A DNA stretch of 64,000 nucleotides from an uncultured Mediterraneibacter sp. (GCA_944383695.1 CALWQP010000007.1:38391-102390); one strand, 5' to 3'. Shown: positions 34,172-44,828, counted from the stretch's first letter. Made by a program: numbers and translations. The notes: generated from the letters alone by a model not told the origin.

Positions 34172-35041
34172 ATGAAGATTATCGACAGACTGAAGCAAGA
34201 CGGCATACACATTTCCCTTGAAGTATTTCCGCCCAAGACGGATGAAGGATATGACAAGGTCATTACAGCAGTAGACGCTATGGCCGGACTAAATCCGGCG
34301 TTTATCAGCGTTACATATGGGGCCGGAGGCGGAACGAGCAAAAACACAGCGAAGATCGCATCTCATATCAAGGATGATCTGAATGTGCTGAGCCTGGCGC
34401 ATCTGACCTGCGCTTCGTCCACTAAGGAGGAAGTCCGGAAGGTGATCGGGGAATTGAAGGAGCAGGGCATAGAGAATATCCTCGCTCTGCGGGGAGATAT
34501 CCCCGCGGGAATGACGTTCCCTGGCGCAGACCGGTTTCACTATGCATATGAGCTGATCGAAGAGATCAAAAAACACGGTGATTTCTGCATCGGCGCCGCA
34601 TGTTACCCGGAGGGCCATGTGGAGAACGAGCATAAGGAAGATGATATCCGATATCTGAAACAGAAGGTGGACAGCGGGGTTGATTTTCTTACGACTCAGA
34701 TGTTCTTTGACAATGATATCCATTATAATTTTCTGTACCGGATCAGGGAAGCCGGAATCACTGTGCCTGTACTTCCGGGCATCATGCCTATAACAAGCGC
34801 TTCGCAGATGAAGAAGAGCCAGGAGCTTTCCGGAACTGTATTTCCCAGGAGGTTCCTTGCCATCCTGGACCGGTTCGGCAGTTCACCGGCTGCGATGAAA
34901 CAGGCGGGTATCGCGTATGCCACGGATCAGATCATAGACCTGCTGGCAAACGGTGTGAAGAACATTCATATCTATACGATGAACAAACCGGATGTAGCGG
35001 CGGCGATACTGGGAAACCTGTCTGAGATCATAAAGGCGTAG
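34172..35041 (+). CDS. metF: Methylenetetrahydrofolate reductase
   Basis: MetF is a flavoprotein that reduces 5,10-methylene-THF to 5-methyl-THF. The 289 residues form a TIM barrel with the start motif SLEVFPPKTDEG (catalytic Glu), FISVTYGAGG, LTCASSTKEEV, ILALRGDIP and the conserved DFLTTQMFFDN. Length matches E. coli MetF (296). The next gene begins about nine bases later, and metH follows, so the operon supplies and then uses methyl-THF. No SAM or cobalamin riboswitch is visible in the 41-base gap upstream. Confidence 0.95.
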   Translation: MKIIDRLKQDGIHISLEVFPPKTDEGYDKVITAVDAMAGLNPAFISVTYGAGGGTSKNTAKIASHIKDDLNVLSLAHLTCASSTKEEVRKVIGELKEQGIENILALRGDIPAGMTFPGADRFHYAYELIEEIKKHGDFCIGAACYPEGHVENEHKEDDIRYLKQKVDSGVDFLTTQMFFDNDIHYNFLYRIREAGITVPVLPGIMPITSASQMKKSQELSGTVFPRRFLAILDRFGSSPAAMKQAGIAYATDQIIDLLANGVKNIHIYTMNKPDVAAAILGNLSEIIKA

Positions 35042-35050
35042 GATGACGAT

Positions 35051-35692
35051 ATGGAGAAACGGATAAAAGAGGCTGTCCGGTATTTGGGATATGGAAGAAA
35101 TGCGGCAGATGAGACGACTTTGGCGCTGATCGGGGACGCGTTCGCGGACTTGGAGCGGATTGCGGCGCCGAAGTCGGTCTGCCGTATTTTTGATATGGAG
35201 CAGACAGAGGACGGAAGGATCATTGTAGGAAATATGGAGATCAAAAGTACCAGCCTTAGCAGGAACCTGAAAGGCTGTGTAAAGGTGGTACTTTTTGGCG
35301 CCACACTTGGAGCCGGAACAGACCGGCTTATCATGCGCGCGTCTGTGGCAGATATGGCAAAGGCTGTCATCATACAGGCGTGCGCAGCGGCATTTCTTGA
35401 AGAGTACTGTGATGAGGAGCAGATCAGGATCGGCAGTGAGCTGGAAAAACAAGGGCTGTATCTGAGGCCCAGGTTCAGTCCGGGGTACGGAGATTTTGAC
35501 ATCGGCTACCAGGAGCCGCTCATGCGGATGCTTGACTGCGCGAAAAGCATCGGGCTTACTCTGACTGACAGCTTTATGATGACGCCAACAAAGTCAGTGA
35601 CTGCTCTTATCGGGGCAAGCCCTGTAAAGGAGAGATGCCCGATTGCCGGATGCGAGGCATGCGGAAAGACAGATTGTGAGTACAGGAGATAA
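35051..35692 (+). CDS. Stand-alone methionine synthase reactivation-domain protein
   Basis: This is a 213-residue protein resembling the AdoMet-binding reactivation domain of cobalamin-dependent methionine synthase, the part missing from the MetH next door. Visible hallmarks are the AdoMet-site motif RFSPGYGDF (near residue 139) and MTPTKSVTALIG (near 178). The C-terminus carries four cysteines in CPIAGCEACGKTDC, which could hold a metal or Fe-S cluster; E. coli MetH lacks this tail. It overlaps metH by one base (TAATG). The likely role is reductive remethylation of oxidised cobalamin, with an electron donor not encoded nearby. Confidence 0.85.
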   Translation: MEKRIKEAVRYLGYGRNAADETTLALIGDAFADLERIAAPKSVCRIFDMEQTEDGRIIVGNMEIKSTSLSRNLKGCVKVVLFGATLGAGTDRLIMRASVADMAKAVIIQACAAAFLEEYCDEEQIRIGSELEKQGLYLRPRFSPGYGDFDIGYQEPLMRMLDCAKSIGLTLTDSFMMTPTKSVTALIGASPVKERCPIAGCEACGKTDCEYRR

Positions 35693-38148
35693 TGAACAGC
35701 GGAAAGGATACATCTATGCTCAGAGAACGACTTGGAAAAGAACTTATATATTTTGACGGCGGCATGGGAACCCTGCTCCAGGAGAAGGGACTCGCGCCCG
35801 GTGAACTGCCGGAGTTATGGAATGTGACCCATCCGGAAGAGATCACAGAGATACACAGGCAGTACGTCGAGGCGGGCAGTGATATTGTGCTCACGAATAC
35901 ATTCGGAGCAAATGCGCTTAAATTCCATGACGAGAAATGCTCTTTAAGAGAAATCACAGCACGGGCAGTAAGCTGTGTAAAAACAGCGATCCGTGACGCG
36001 GCAAACGGACGGACGGTTTATACTGCGCTTGATGTGGGACCCACAGGGAAATTATTAAAGCCCATGGGAGATCTGGATTTTGAGACGGCTTATGAAGCCT
36101 TTCGGGAAGTAATGGTCATGGGAGAGGAGGCAGGAGCAGACCTGATCCACATTGAGACCATGAGTGATACTTACGAGCTCAAAGCGGCCGTACTGGCGGC
36201 AAAAGAGAACACCTCCCTGCCGGTGTTCGCAACGGCTGTCTTTGATGAGCGGCGCAAACTGCTGACAGGCGCGGATGTCGCCTCGGTCGTGGCGCTTCTT
36301 GAAGGACTTAGAGTAGATGCGCTGGGTATTAACTGCGGCATGGGGCCGGAGCAGATGCTTCCGGTGCTGGAAGAAATACTGCGGTATTCCTCCCTTCCGG
36401 TGATCGTGAAACCGAATGCGGGGCTTCCTCAGCAGAGAGAGGGACGGACCTGTTATGATGTTGAGCCGGAAGAGTTTGCCCGGCTCATGAAGCGGATCAC
36501 AGAGATGGGGGCTTCTGTCGTCGGCGGATGCTGCGGGACGACGCCGGAACATATCCGTGCCATGAAAGCGCTCTGCCGGAATATGGACATCAGGCCGGTT
36601 ACAGAGAAAGAATACACGATCGTATCATCATACGGAAACAGCGTTTTCCTTGGGAACAGCAAAGACATGCAGTATGGTTCCAGGATCATTGGTGAGCGGA
36701 TCAATCCAACAGGAAAGAAACGGTTTAAACAGGCGCTCAAGGAGCATGACCTGGATTATATCTTAAGAGAGGGGATCACCCAGCAGGACAACGGAGCGCA
36801 TATCCTGGATGTGAATGTGGGACTTCCCGATATCGATGAGCCTGCGCTGATGAAAGAGGTCGTGCAGGAACTCCAGAGCGTTGTCAATCTGCCGCTCCAG
36901 ATCGATACGGTGGACGCGGAAGCGATGGAGAATGCTCTGCGCGTTTACAACGGAAAAGCAATGGTCAACTCCGTCAGCGGCAAGCAGGAGTCCATGGACC
37001 GCGTCTTTCCTCTGATCCGCAAATATGGAGGGGTTGTCGTTGGTCTCACCCTCGATGAAGATGGGATACCCGCTGACGCGGACAGAAGGGTGCGCATTGC
37101 AGAAAAGATCATCAGGGAGGCGGCAAAGTATGGGATAGGAAAGAAGGACATCGTGATCGACGCGCTTGCCATGACGATCAGCTCTGAGCCGGAAGGAGCA
37201 AAAGTGACGCTGGAGACCCTGCGCCGTTTGCGGGATGAGGTAAAAGTCAATACCGTTCTCGGGGTATCGAATATCTCTTTCGGACTGCCCAGCCGTCCGG
37301 TCATTAATTCCGCCTTCTATACGATGGCAATGATGAACGGACTGAGCGCGGGGATCATCAATCCGTCTTCAGAGGATATGATGAAAGCATGGTATGCTTA
37401 TCATGCGCTGATGAATCTGGATGCAAACTGTGAGCGGTATATCGGCAGATACAGTTCTGTCCCGGCAGGAAGCGGGGGATCGGCTGCGGCGCCTGCATCC
37501 GGCGCGGCGGATATGACACTCGCCGAAGCGATCGAGAAAGGGCTGAAAGAGGATGCTCATACGATCACAGTCAGTCTGGCAGGCTCGAAAGAACCGCTGG
37601 ATATCATCAACGAGGAACTGATCCCTGCACTGAATCATGTGGGAGAAGGCTTTGAGAAAGGGACTGTATTTCTTCCCCAGCTCCTCATGAGCGCGGAGGC
37701 GGCAAAGAGTGCATTTGCCGTTCTGAAAGAGAAGATGGACAGAAGCGGCCTGGTCCAGGAAAAGAAAGGAACGATCGTCATCGCAACAGTAAAAGGCGAT
37801 ATCCATGACATCGGGAAAAATATTGTCAAGGTGCTGTTGGAAAATTACAGCTTTGACGTGATCGATCTGGGAAAAGATGTGCCGCCGGAAAAGATCGTGG
37901 ACACGGTGCTGGAGAACGGCGTCCGTCTTGTGGGCTTGAGCGCCCTTATGACAACTACTGTGGTCAGCATGGAGGAAACGATCCGCCAGCTTCGGGAACA
38001 GGCTCCCGGATGCCTTGTCATGGTCGGCGGAGCAGTGCTGAATCAGGAATATGCGGATATGATCGGTGCCGATTTCTATGGGAAAGACGCCATGCAGTCT
38101 GTCCACTATGCACAGACAATATTCTCTGATGATAAATCGCAGACTTAA
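35692..38148 (+). CDS. metH: Cobalamin-dependent methionine synthase, core domains
   Basis: MetH transfers methyl from methyl-THF through cobalamin to homocysteine. The 818 residues contain the homocysteine/zinc domain (about 1-300; GINCGM and GGCCGTT give the three zinc cysteines), the pterin-binding barrel (about 320-600, IIGERINPTGKKRFK), a cobalamin cap domain (four-helix bundle) and a C-terminal Rossmann B12 domain with the cobalt-ligating His in GDIHDIGKN (near residue 705). It ends there: E. coli MetH (1227) has an extra reactivation domain that here is the separate upstream gene. The start at 35692 follows AGGAGAT. Confidence 0.95.
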   Translation: MNSGKDTSMLRERLGKELIYFDGGMGTLLQEKGLAPGELPELWNVTHPEEITEIHRQYVEAGSDIVLTNTFGANALKFHDEKCSLREITARAVSCVKTAIRDAANGRTVYTALDVGPTGKLLKPMGDLDFETAYEAFREVMVMGEEAGADLIHIETMSDTYELKAAVLAAKENTSLPVFATAVFDERRKLLTGADVASVVALLEGLRVDALGINCGMGPEQMLPVLEEILRYSSLPVIVKPNAGLPQQREGRTCYDVEPEEFARLMKRITEMGASVVGGCCGTTPEHIRAMKALCRNMDIRPVTEKEYTIVSSYGNSVFLGNSKDMQYGSRIIGERINPTGKKRFKQALKEHDLDYILREGITQQDNGAHILDVNVGLPDIDEPALMKEVVQELQSVVNLPLQIDTVDAEAMENALRVYNGKAMVNSVSGKQESMDRVFPLIRKYGGVVVGLTLDEDGIPADADRRVRIAEKIIREAAKYGIGKKDIVIDALAMTISSEPEGAKVTLETLRRLRDEVKVNTVLGVSNISFGLPSRPVINSAFYTMAMMNGLSAGIINPSSEDMMKAWYAYHALMNLDANCERYIGRYSSVPAGSGGSAAAPASGAADMTLAEAIEKGLKEDAHTITVSLAGSKEPLDIINEELIPALNHVGEGFEKGTVFLPQLLMSAEAAKSAFAVLKEKMDRSGLVQEKKGTIVIATVKGDIHDIGKNIVKVLLENYSFDVIDLGKDVPPEKIVDTVLENGVRLVGLSALMTTTVVSMEETIRQLREQAPGCLVMVGGAVLNQEYADMIGADFYGKDAMQSVHYAQTIFSDDKSQT

Positions 38149-38160
38149 CAGAAATATGTA

Positions 38161-38209
38161 TTTAGCGATCCCCTGTATTGTTCTCAAAATAATACAGGGG
38201 ATCGTTAAA
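38161..38209 (+). repeat. Inverted repeat between metH and hydrogenase
   Basis: A 19-base left arm (38161-38179) pairs with 38191-38209 with one G-U, around an 11-base loop. The stem centre is GATCCCCTGTATT. The right arm is followed by A and not a T run, so it is not a classical terminator on the plus strand, though it may still halt or protect the metH transcript. The remaining 150 bases up to the hydrogenase hold no gene that I can support. Confidence 0.7.
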
Positions 38210-38365
38210 AATATGACTGGGAAATTTGCGGCATATATGGTATTATTAGAGGAAGATGAGAGAGAAATCTGTTCAAATTCAGGCAACTGTGGCGAAAAGT
38301 CATTCTCTATGCACAGCTAACCGCTTTTGTGCGGAAAATTATAATATCAGAGGGAGCAGAAAATT

Positions 38366-39886
38366 ATGGAAATGAACATGAGAGGATTACAGACACCGGT
38401 AAGAGCGATCAGGAGGAAGGTATTTACAGAAGTGGCAAAGCTGGGTTTTAAAGCTGATGCAAAGACTCTTCTGGATGATATGGAGGCTATCCCCTATGAG
38501 ATCGTAAACGACGATACTGAGAAATACCGTGAGAGTACATACCGCTCGCGCGCCATCGTAAGAGAGAGGCTGCGGCTGGCCATGGGGCTTTCCCTGCGCC
38601 CGGAGAATAAGCCGGTCCATCTGACTGCGGGTGTGGAGGCAAGCAATATCTCCGAGAAATATTATGAGCCGCCCCTGATGCAGGTGATCCCGTCTGCGTG
38701 CGAGAGCTGCGAGGAGAATAAATACGAGGTGAGCAATGTCTGTAAGGGCTGTCTGGCTCATCCGTGCCAGCAGGTCTGTCCAAAAGACGCAATTTCTATG
38801 GTAAATGACCGTTCCTATATTGATCAGGAGAAATGCATCAAATGCGGAAAATGCAAATCCGTCTGTCCCTATGACGCGATTGCGAAAAAAGAGCGTCCGT
38901 GTCAGAAGGCATGCGGGGTAAATGCGATCGTCTCGGATAAATACGGACGCGCGTTTATTGATGATGACAAATGTGTGTCATGCGGAATGTGTATGGTGAG
39001 CTGCCCATTTGGCGCTATTTCGGACAAGTCTCAGATCTTTCAGCTTGCCCGGGCATTGTCGGAAGGGGAGAAGATTGTTGCTGAGATCGCCCCGGCGTTT
39101 GTGGGACAGTTTGGGGACAATATTACCCCAAGAAACATTAAGGCAGCTCTGCGTGAGCTCGGATTTTCCGAGGTATACGAGGTGGCCCTGGGAGCAGATA
39201 TCGGCGCCATCGCAGAGGCGCATCATTATGTGGAAAAGGTAGTGACAGGGGAACTTCCCTTCCTCCTCACATCCTGCTGTCCGTCGTGGGCGGTGCTGGC
39301 GAAGAAGTATTTCCCGGATGTGATCGACGAGATTTCCCAGGAACTGACGCCCATGGTGGCGACAGCGAGAACGATCAAGCAGGAGCACCCGGATGCGAAA
39401 GTCGTATTTATCGGCCCCTGCGCGTCTAAGAAGCTGGAGGCGTCCCGGAGATCTGTAAGAAGCGACGTGGATTTTGTCATTACGTTTGAAGAGACGCAGG
39501 CAATGTTTGACGCAAAAGGCATTGACCTTACAAAATATGAAGCAGAGTCTTCCTTCCATGATGCAACAGGCGCGGGCCGCGGCTACGGCAGTGCCGGAGG
39601 TGTGGCTGAAGCGATTGAGAAATGTGTCAATGCGTATTATCCGGATGTTCAGGTCAATATCGAACATGCGGAAGGACTGGCGGACTGTAAGAAGATTCTT
39701 GCCCTGGCGAAGGCCGGCAGGCTGAATGGATGTCTGATCGAGGGAATGGGATGCCCCGGCGGGTGTATTGCCGGCGCGGGAACGAATATCCCGGTCGCAA
39801 AGGCAAAGAAGAACCTGGTTGCGTTTGTGAAAAATTCTAGCAAGGCGGTTCCGCCGAAGGAGCTGGAGGAAATCGAGCTGAAGTAG
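38366..39886 (+). CDS. Monomeric [FeFe] hydrogenase, group B-like
   Basis: This is a predicted [FeFe] hydrogenase that evolves or oxidises H2 with ferredoxin-type electron transfer. The 506 residues have an N-terminal extension, cysteine-rich ferredoxin modules (about residues 112-215: CESC, CKGCLAHPCQQVCP, CIKCGKCKSVCP and CVSCGMCMVSCP) and the H-cluster domain with L1 TSCCPSW, L2 GPCASKKLE and L3 EGMGCPGGC. L2 lacks the Met of group A enzymes (MPC), which points to the group B type, as I recall that classification. No hydE/F/G maturase genes are in the window. It starts after GAGGGAG. Confidence 0.9.
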   Translation: MEMNMRGLQTPVRAIRRKVFTEVAKLGFKADAKTLLDDMEAIPYEIVNDDTEKYRESTYRSRAIVRERLRLAMGLSLRPENKPVHLTAGVEASNISEKYYEPPLMQVIPSACESCEENKYEVSNVCKGCLAHPCQQVCPKDAISMVNDRSYIDQEKCIKCGKCKSVCPYDAIAKKERPCQKACGVNAIVSDKYGRAFIDDDKCVSCGMCMVSCPFGAISDKSQIFQLARALSEGEKIVAEIAPAFVGQFGDNITPRNIKAALRELGFSEVYEVALGADIGAIAEAHHYVEKVVTGELPFLLTSCCPSWAVLAKKYFPDVIDEISQELTPMVATARTIKQEHPDAKVVFIGPCASKKLEASRRSVRSDVDFVITFEETQAMFDAKGIDLTKYEAESSFHDATGAGRGYGSAGGVAEAIEKCVNAYYPDVQVNIEHAEGLADCKKILALAKAGRLNGCLIEGMGCPGGCIAGAGTNIPVAKAKKNLVAFVKNSSKAVPPKELEEIELK

Positions 39887-39947
39887 AAATATACAGTAAT
39901 ATGTTTTTAGGAATCTGTATGATATCCGGCTATTTGGCAGCATGCGG

Positions 39948-39976
39948 GCGGACGTCCTTTTTTGGGCGTCCGCTTT
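39948..39976 (+). terminator. Terminator-like hairpin after the hydrogenase
   Basis: A 10-bp GC-rich stem (39948-39957 with 39964-39973, one G-U pair) has a T6 loop and is followed by TTT. It lies between the hydrogenase and alaS. Confidence 0.6.
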
Positions 39977-40043
39977 ACAAATATACCCTGCTGTGATATA
40001 TTATAAAACAGGCTTTTTGGAGCGAAAGAGGAGGATTAAAGCA

Positions 40044-42686
40044 ATGCAGCCATATGGAGTAAACCAGCTTAGAAAAATGTTTCTGGAGTTCTTTGAGAGT
40101 AAGGGACATCTTGCCATGAAGAGCTTTTCCCTGGTGCCGCACAATGATAAGAGCCTGCTTCTTATCAATTCGGGCATGGCGCCGTTAAAACCATATTTTA
40201 CAGGACAGGAGATCCCGCCGAGCAAGCGCGTGACTACCTGCCAGAAGTGTATCCGCACAGGCGATATCGAGAATGTGGGCAAGACCGCGCGCCATGGTAC
40301 ATTTTTTGAGATGCTCGGAAACTTTTCCTTCGGAGATTATTTCAAGGAAGAGGCGATCCAGTGGACATGGGAGTTCCTGACAGATGTGGTGGGGCTTGAT
40401 CCGGACCGTCTGTATCCGTCCGTGTATGTAGACGATGACGAGGCGTTTGCTATCTGGAATAAGAAAATGGGGATTCCGGCGGAGAGGATTTTTAAATTCG
40501 GTAAAGAAGACAACTTCTGGGAGCACGGTTCCGGTCCGTGCGGCCCCTGTTCTGAAGTATATTATGACAGGGGAGAAAAATATGGCTGCGGGAAACCGGA
40601 CTGCACAGTAGGCTGTGACTGTGACCGCTATATGGAAATCTGGAACGACGTATTCACCCAGTTCGACAATGACGGAAACGGCCACTACACAGAGCTGGAG
40701 CAGAAGAATATTGATACAGGTATGGGATTGGAGCGGCTGGCGTCTGTTGTCCAGGATGTGGATTCTATTTTTGACGTGGATACGATCAAAGCGCTCCGCG
40801 ACCATGTATGCCAGCTTGCAGGAAAAGAGTATGGAAAAGAATATAACAATGACGTTTCCATCCGCGTGATCACGGACCATATCCGCTCCGTGACCTTCAT
40901 GATCTCCGACGGCATCATGCCGTCCAACGAGGGAAGAGGCTATGTGCTGCGCCGTCTCTTAAGACGCGCCTGCCGCCATGGAAGACTACTGGGCATCCAC
41001 AAAGGATTCCTCCCGGAGCTGGCGCAGACTGTGATAAAAGGATCAAAAGACGGATATCCGGAGCTGGAAGAAAAGAAAGAGTTCATCCTCAAGGTGATCA
41101 CAAAAGAAGAAGAGCAGTTTAACAAGACCATCGATCAGGGACTCGGCATCCTTTCTGAGATGATCGCGGATATGGAAGCAAAAGGCGAGAAGGCTTTAAA
41201 CGGTGATGATGCGTTCCGTCTCTATGACACTTATGGATTCCCGCTGGATCTGACAAAGGAAATCCTGGAAGAAAAGGGGATGGATGTGGACGAAGAAGGC
41301 TTCAAAGCGTCCATGGAGGTGCAGAGGACGACCGCGAGAAATGCCCGAGAAGTGACGAACTACATGGGAGCTGACGTGACGGTATATGAGTCCATCGATC
41401 CCAGCGTGACAAGCACATTTGTCGGATATGACAATCTGACATGGGAATCCGGCGTAACGGTGCTCACCACAGAAGAAGAGCTCGCGGAGGCGCTCTCAGA
41501 AGGACAGAGGGGCACTGTATTTGTAAACGAAACTCCATTCTACGCGACCAGCGGCGGTCAGGAGGCTGACACCGGATATATCCGCACTGCCGAGGGTGAA
41601 TTCAGGGTGGAAGACACGGTCAAACTGCTGGGAGGAAAGATCGGCCATGTAGGAGTTATGCTAAAAGGCATGATCAAAGCGGGAGACAAGGTGTCTCTTG
41701 AAGTGGACGCAAAGAAACGCGCGCTCTCCGCGAGAAATCACAGCGCGACTCATCTGCTTCAGAAGGCGCTCCGCACAGTTCTCGGCACTCATGTGGAGCA
41801 GGCGGGCTCCAGCGTGAATGAAGACAGGCTTCGATTTGACTTTACGCACTTCTCCGCAATGACAGCGGAAGAGCTGAAGAAAGTAGAGGATATCGTAAAC
41901 GGGCAGATTTCAAAAGGGCTTCCGGTCATTGCAAAGAACATGCCCATCGAAGAGGCGAAAAAGACAGGGGCGCAGGCTCTGTTTGGCGAGAAGTACGGTG
42001 ATATCGTACGTGTAGTCAATATGAGTGACTTTTCTATTGAATTCTGCGGTGGTACTCATGTAAACAATACGTCGGAGATCATGGCGTTCAAGATTATTTC
42101 CGAGACCGGGGTGGCTGCGGGTGTGCGCAGGATTGAGGCTCTGACCTCTGACGGTCTGATGAAATATTATGCAGATATGGAAGAGAAGTTAAAGAGCGTT
42201 GCCCATCTGCTGAAAACAACACCGGACAACCTTGGCGACAAGATCAGCCATATGATGGCAGAGAACAAATCCCTTCACAGTGAGCTTGAAAGCCTGAAGA
42301 GTAAAATGGCCCAGAAAGCTGCCGGTGATGTGATGGATCAGGTAAAAGAAGTAAAAGGCGTGAAGCTCCTTGCGGCGCAGATTGATGGCGTTGATATGAA
42401 TGGGCTGCGCGACCTGGGCGACCAGCTCAGGGAGAAGCTTGGCGAAGGAGTGGTCGTGCTCGCTTCCGGCAGCGCTGGGAAAGTCAGCCTTATGGCAACT
42501 GCAACAGACGGAGCGATGAAGAAAGGCGCGCACGCGGGCAATCTGGTGAAAGGCATCGCAGGCTGTGTCGGCGGTGGCGGCGGCGGCCGTCCGAATATGG
42601 CCCAGGCAGGCGGCAAGGACCCGGCAGGCATTCCGGATGCTTTGGAGAAAGCGGCAGAAGTGCTGGAGGGACAGATTAATAACTGA
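40044..42686 (+). CDS. alaS: Alanyl-tRNA synthetase
   Basis: AlaRS charges tRNA-Ala and edits mischarged Ser/Gly. From the ATG at 40044 (after AAAGAGGAGG) it has 880 residues, the normal size. The class II core (about 1-440) shows the N-terminal LRKMFLEFFESKGH and GSGPCGPCSEVYYD. The editing domain has HSATHLLQKALR and the zinc motif CGGTHV, and the C-terminal domain ends with a glycine run (GGGGGGRPNMAQAGG). An upstream in-frame ATG (39942) overlaps the terminator hairpin and is not the start. Confidence 0.97.
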   Translation: MQPYGVNQLRKMFLEFFESKGHLAMKSFSLVPHNDKSLLLINSGMAPLKPYFTGQEIPPSKRVTTCQKCIRTGDIENVGKTARHGTFFEMLGNFSFGDYFKEEAIQWTWEFLTDVVGLDPDRLYPSVYVDDDEAFAIWNKKMGIPAERIFKFGKEDNFWEHGSGPCGPCSEVYYDRGEKYGCGKPDCTVGCDCDRYMEIWNDVFTQFDNDGNGHYTELEQKNIDTGMGLERLASVVQDVDSIFDVDTIKALRDHVCQLAGKEYGKEYNNDVSIRVITDHIRSVTFMISDGIMPSNEGRGYVLRRLLRRACRHGRLLGIHKGFLPELAQTVIKGSKDGYPELEEKKEFILKVITKEEEQFNKTIDQGLGILSEMIADMEAKGEKALNGDDAFRLYDTYGFPLDLTKEILEEKGMDVDEEGFKASMEVQRTTARNAREVTNYMGADVTVYESIDPSVTSTFVGYDNLTWESGVTVLTTEEELAEALSEGQRGTVFVNETPFYATSGGQEADTGYIRTAEGEFRVEDTVKLLGGKIGHVGVMLKGMIKAGDKVSLEVDAKKRALSARNHSATHLLQKALRTVLGTHVEQAGSSVNEDRLRFDFTHFSAMTAEELKKVEDIVNGQISKGLPVIAKNMPIEEAKKTGAQALFGEKYGDIVRVVNMSDFSIEFCGGTHVNNTSEIMAFKIISETGVAAGVRRIEALTSDGLMKYYADMEEKLKSVAHLLKTTPDNLGDKISHMMAENKSLHSELESLKSKMAQKAAGDVMDQVKEVKGVKLLAAQIDGVDMNGLRDLGDQLREKLGEGVVVLASGSAGKVSLMATATDGAMKKGAHAGNLVKGIAGCVGGGGGGRPNMAQAGGKDPAGIPDALEKAAEVLEGQINN

Positions 42687-42758
42687 CCGTTCGGACGTGT
42701 ATTTTGAGAAAAAATTCCTTTTTTTCTCGTGTTTTATAAGTTTTTCTGAGGAAAATAG

Positions 42759-42786
42759 TTGACGGAACAGAAAAATATGATATAAT
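42759..42786 (+). promoter_or_regulatory. Promoter candidate for rpsU
   Basis: TTGACG (42759-42764) and a perfect TATAAT (42781-42786) are 16 bases apart. An A/T-only hairpin (42706-42728) just upstream may serve as a weak alaS terminator. Confidence 0.65.
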
Positions 42787-42865
42787 CTTTGTTAGTGCAA
42801 TAAAAATACCCGATCAGTCGTATTATGCACAATACAAGACTGGAGGGGAGGTTAGGTGTGAGACT

Positions 42866-43042
42866 ATGTCAAATGTAATCGTTAAAGAAAACGAGACGTT
42901 AGACAGCGCTTTACGCAGATTCAAAAGAAACTGTGCTAAAGCTGGCATTCAGCAGGAAATCCGCAAAAGGGAACACTACGAGAAGCCAAGCGTAAGACGT
43001 AAGAAAAAATCTGAAGCTGCTAGAAAACGTAAATATAATTAA
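42866..43042 (+). CDS. rpsU: 30S ribosomal protein S21
   Basis: S21 is a small basic protein of the 30S subunit platform near the anti-Shine-Dalgarno region. The 58 residues begin [20 protein letters not shown] and contain [23 protein letters not shown], an unmistakable S21 pattern ([10 protein letters not shown] and YEKPSVRRK). It starts with ATG at 42866, 14 bases after GGAGGGGAGG by closest count. It has its own promoter and a terminator 15 bases after the stop, so it is a single-gene unit. Confidence 0.97.
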   Translation: MSNVIVKENETLDSALRRFKRNCAKAGIQQEIRKREHYEKPSVRRKKKSEAARKRKYN

Positions 43043-43057
43043 TAATATGTGCACTTT

Positions 43058-43090
43058 AAGCAGGATGCTGGAAATGGCATCCTGCTTTTC
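43058..43090 (+). terminator. Terminator after rpsU
   Basis: A perfect 11-bp stem AAGCAGGATGC/GCATCCTGCTT (43058-43068, 43077-43087) with an 8-base loop is followed by a short T run. The rest of the 286-base gap before gdhA contains only the gdhA promoter candidate. Confidence 0.75.
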
Positions 43091-43222
43091 GTATAACAGG
43101 GAGCGAACTTTATCGCGGGAGTCTCATCCCCTGACGGCAGATAATTCTGCAGCATGCCCGGAATATTTCCTGCAATTTTATCAAAATAAAGCGTTAAAAC
43201 TGTAAAATAATGAAACTTTTCG

Positions 43223-43251
43223 TTGACATTCATTCATATTCCTTTTAAAAT
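43223..43251 (+). promoter_or_regulatory. Promoter candidate for gdhA
   Basis: TTGACA (43223-43228) and TAAAAT (43246-43251) are exactly 17 bases apart, a strong sigma-A-type pair. The leader is about 70 bases long with AGGAGGT before the ATG. Confidence 0.65.
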
Positions 43252-43322
43252 AAACTCGTAGGCAAAGAATGCCAGTAAAGCAGGCGCATATGGTGTCCTG
43301 CCATATTTATTTCAGGAGGTAG

Positions 43323-44663
<1,341 letters not shown>

Positions 44664-44694
44664 ATCCACATTTGTGAAAAAAGAGTTAAAAGCG

Positions 44695-44723
44695 TTGACA
44701 GTGCCGGGAAATTCTATTATATT
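44695..44723 (+). promoter_or_regulatory. Promoter for the riboswitch-P-type ATPase unit
   Basis: A consensus TTGACA (44695-44700) and TATATT (44718-44723) are 17 bases apart. Transcription would start right before the riboswitch at about 44730. Confidence 0.7.
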
Positions 44724-44730
44724 ATATTTG

Positions 44731-44828
44731 GTAAAAGGGAGTAACTGGCGCTTGACAAAAGCGTTTGCGATGACGTCAGTACGATGATCATTTCATCCGT
44801 ATCGCGATTAAACAGTGAGACTTTTATT
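44731..44828 (+). promoter_or_regulatory. yybP-ykoY-type manganese riboswitch aptamer
   Basis: The leader carries the yybP-ykoY pattern: AAAAGGGAGTAACTGG (from 44733) on the 5' side and ACAGTGAGACTTTT (44812-44825) closing the P1/P2 stem, with two internal hairpin arms between, one including TGACGTCA-like sequence. This family binds Mn2+ and commonly precedes Mn exporters. The 3' strand of P1 is also the left arm of the terminator that follows, so ligand binding would disrupt the terminator and turn expression on. Confidence 0.8.

Noticed and set aside
38978..39943. 321-codon open frame on the minus strand over the hydrogenase
   Set aside because: It is antisense to an intact motif-rich gene, with no ribosome binding site or family pattern.
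39887..40043. T-box leader before alaS
   Set aside because: No TGGNACC-type T-box sequence or specifier loop was found; the region is explained by the hydrogenase terminator.
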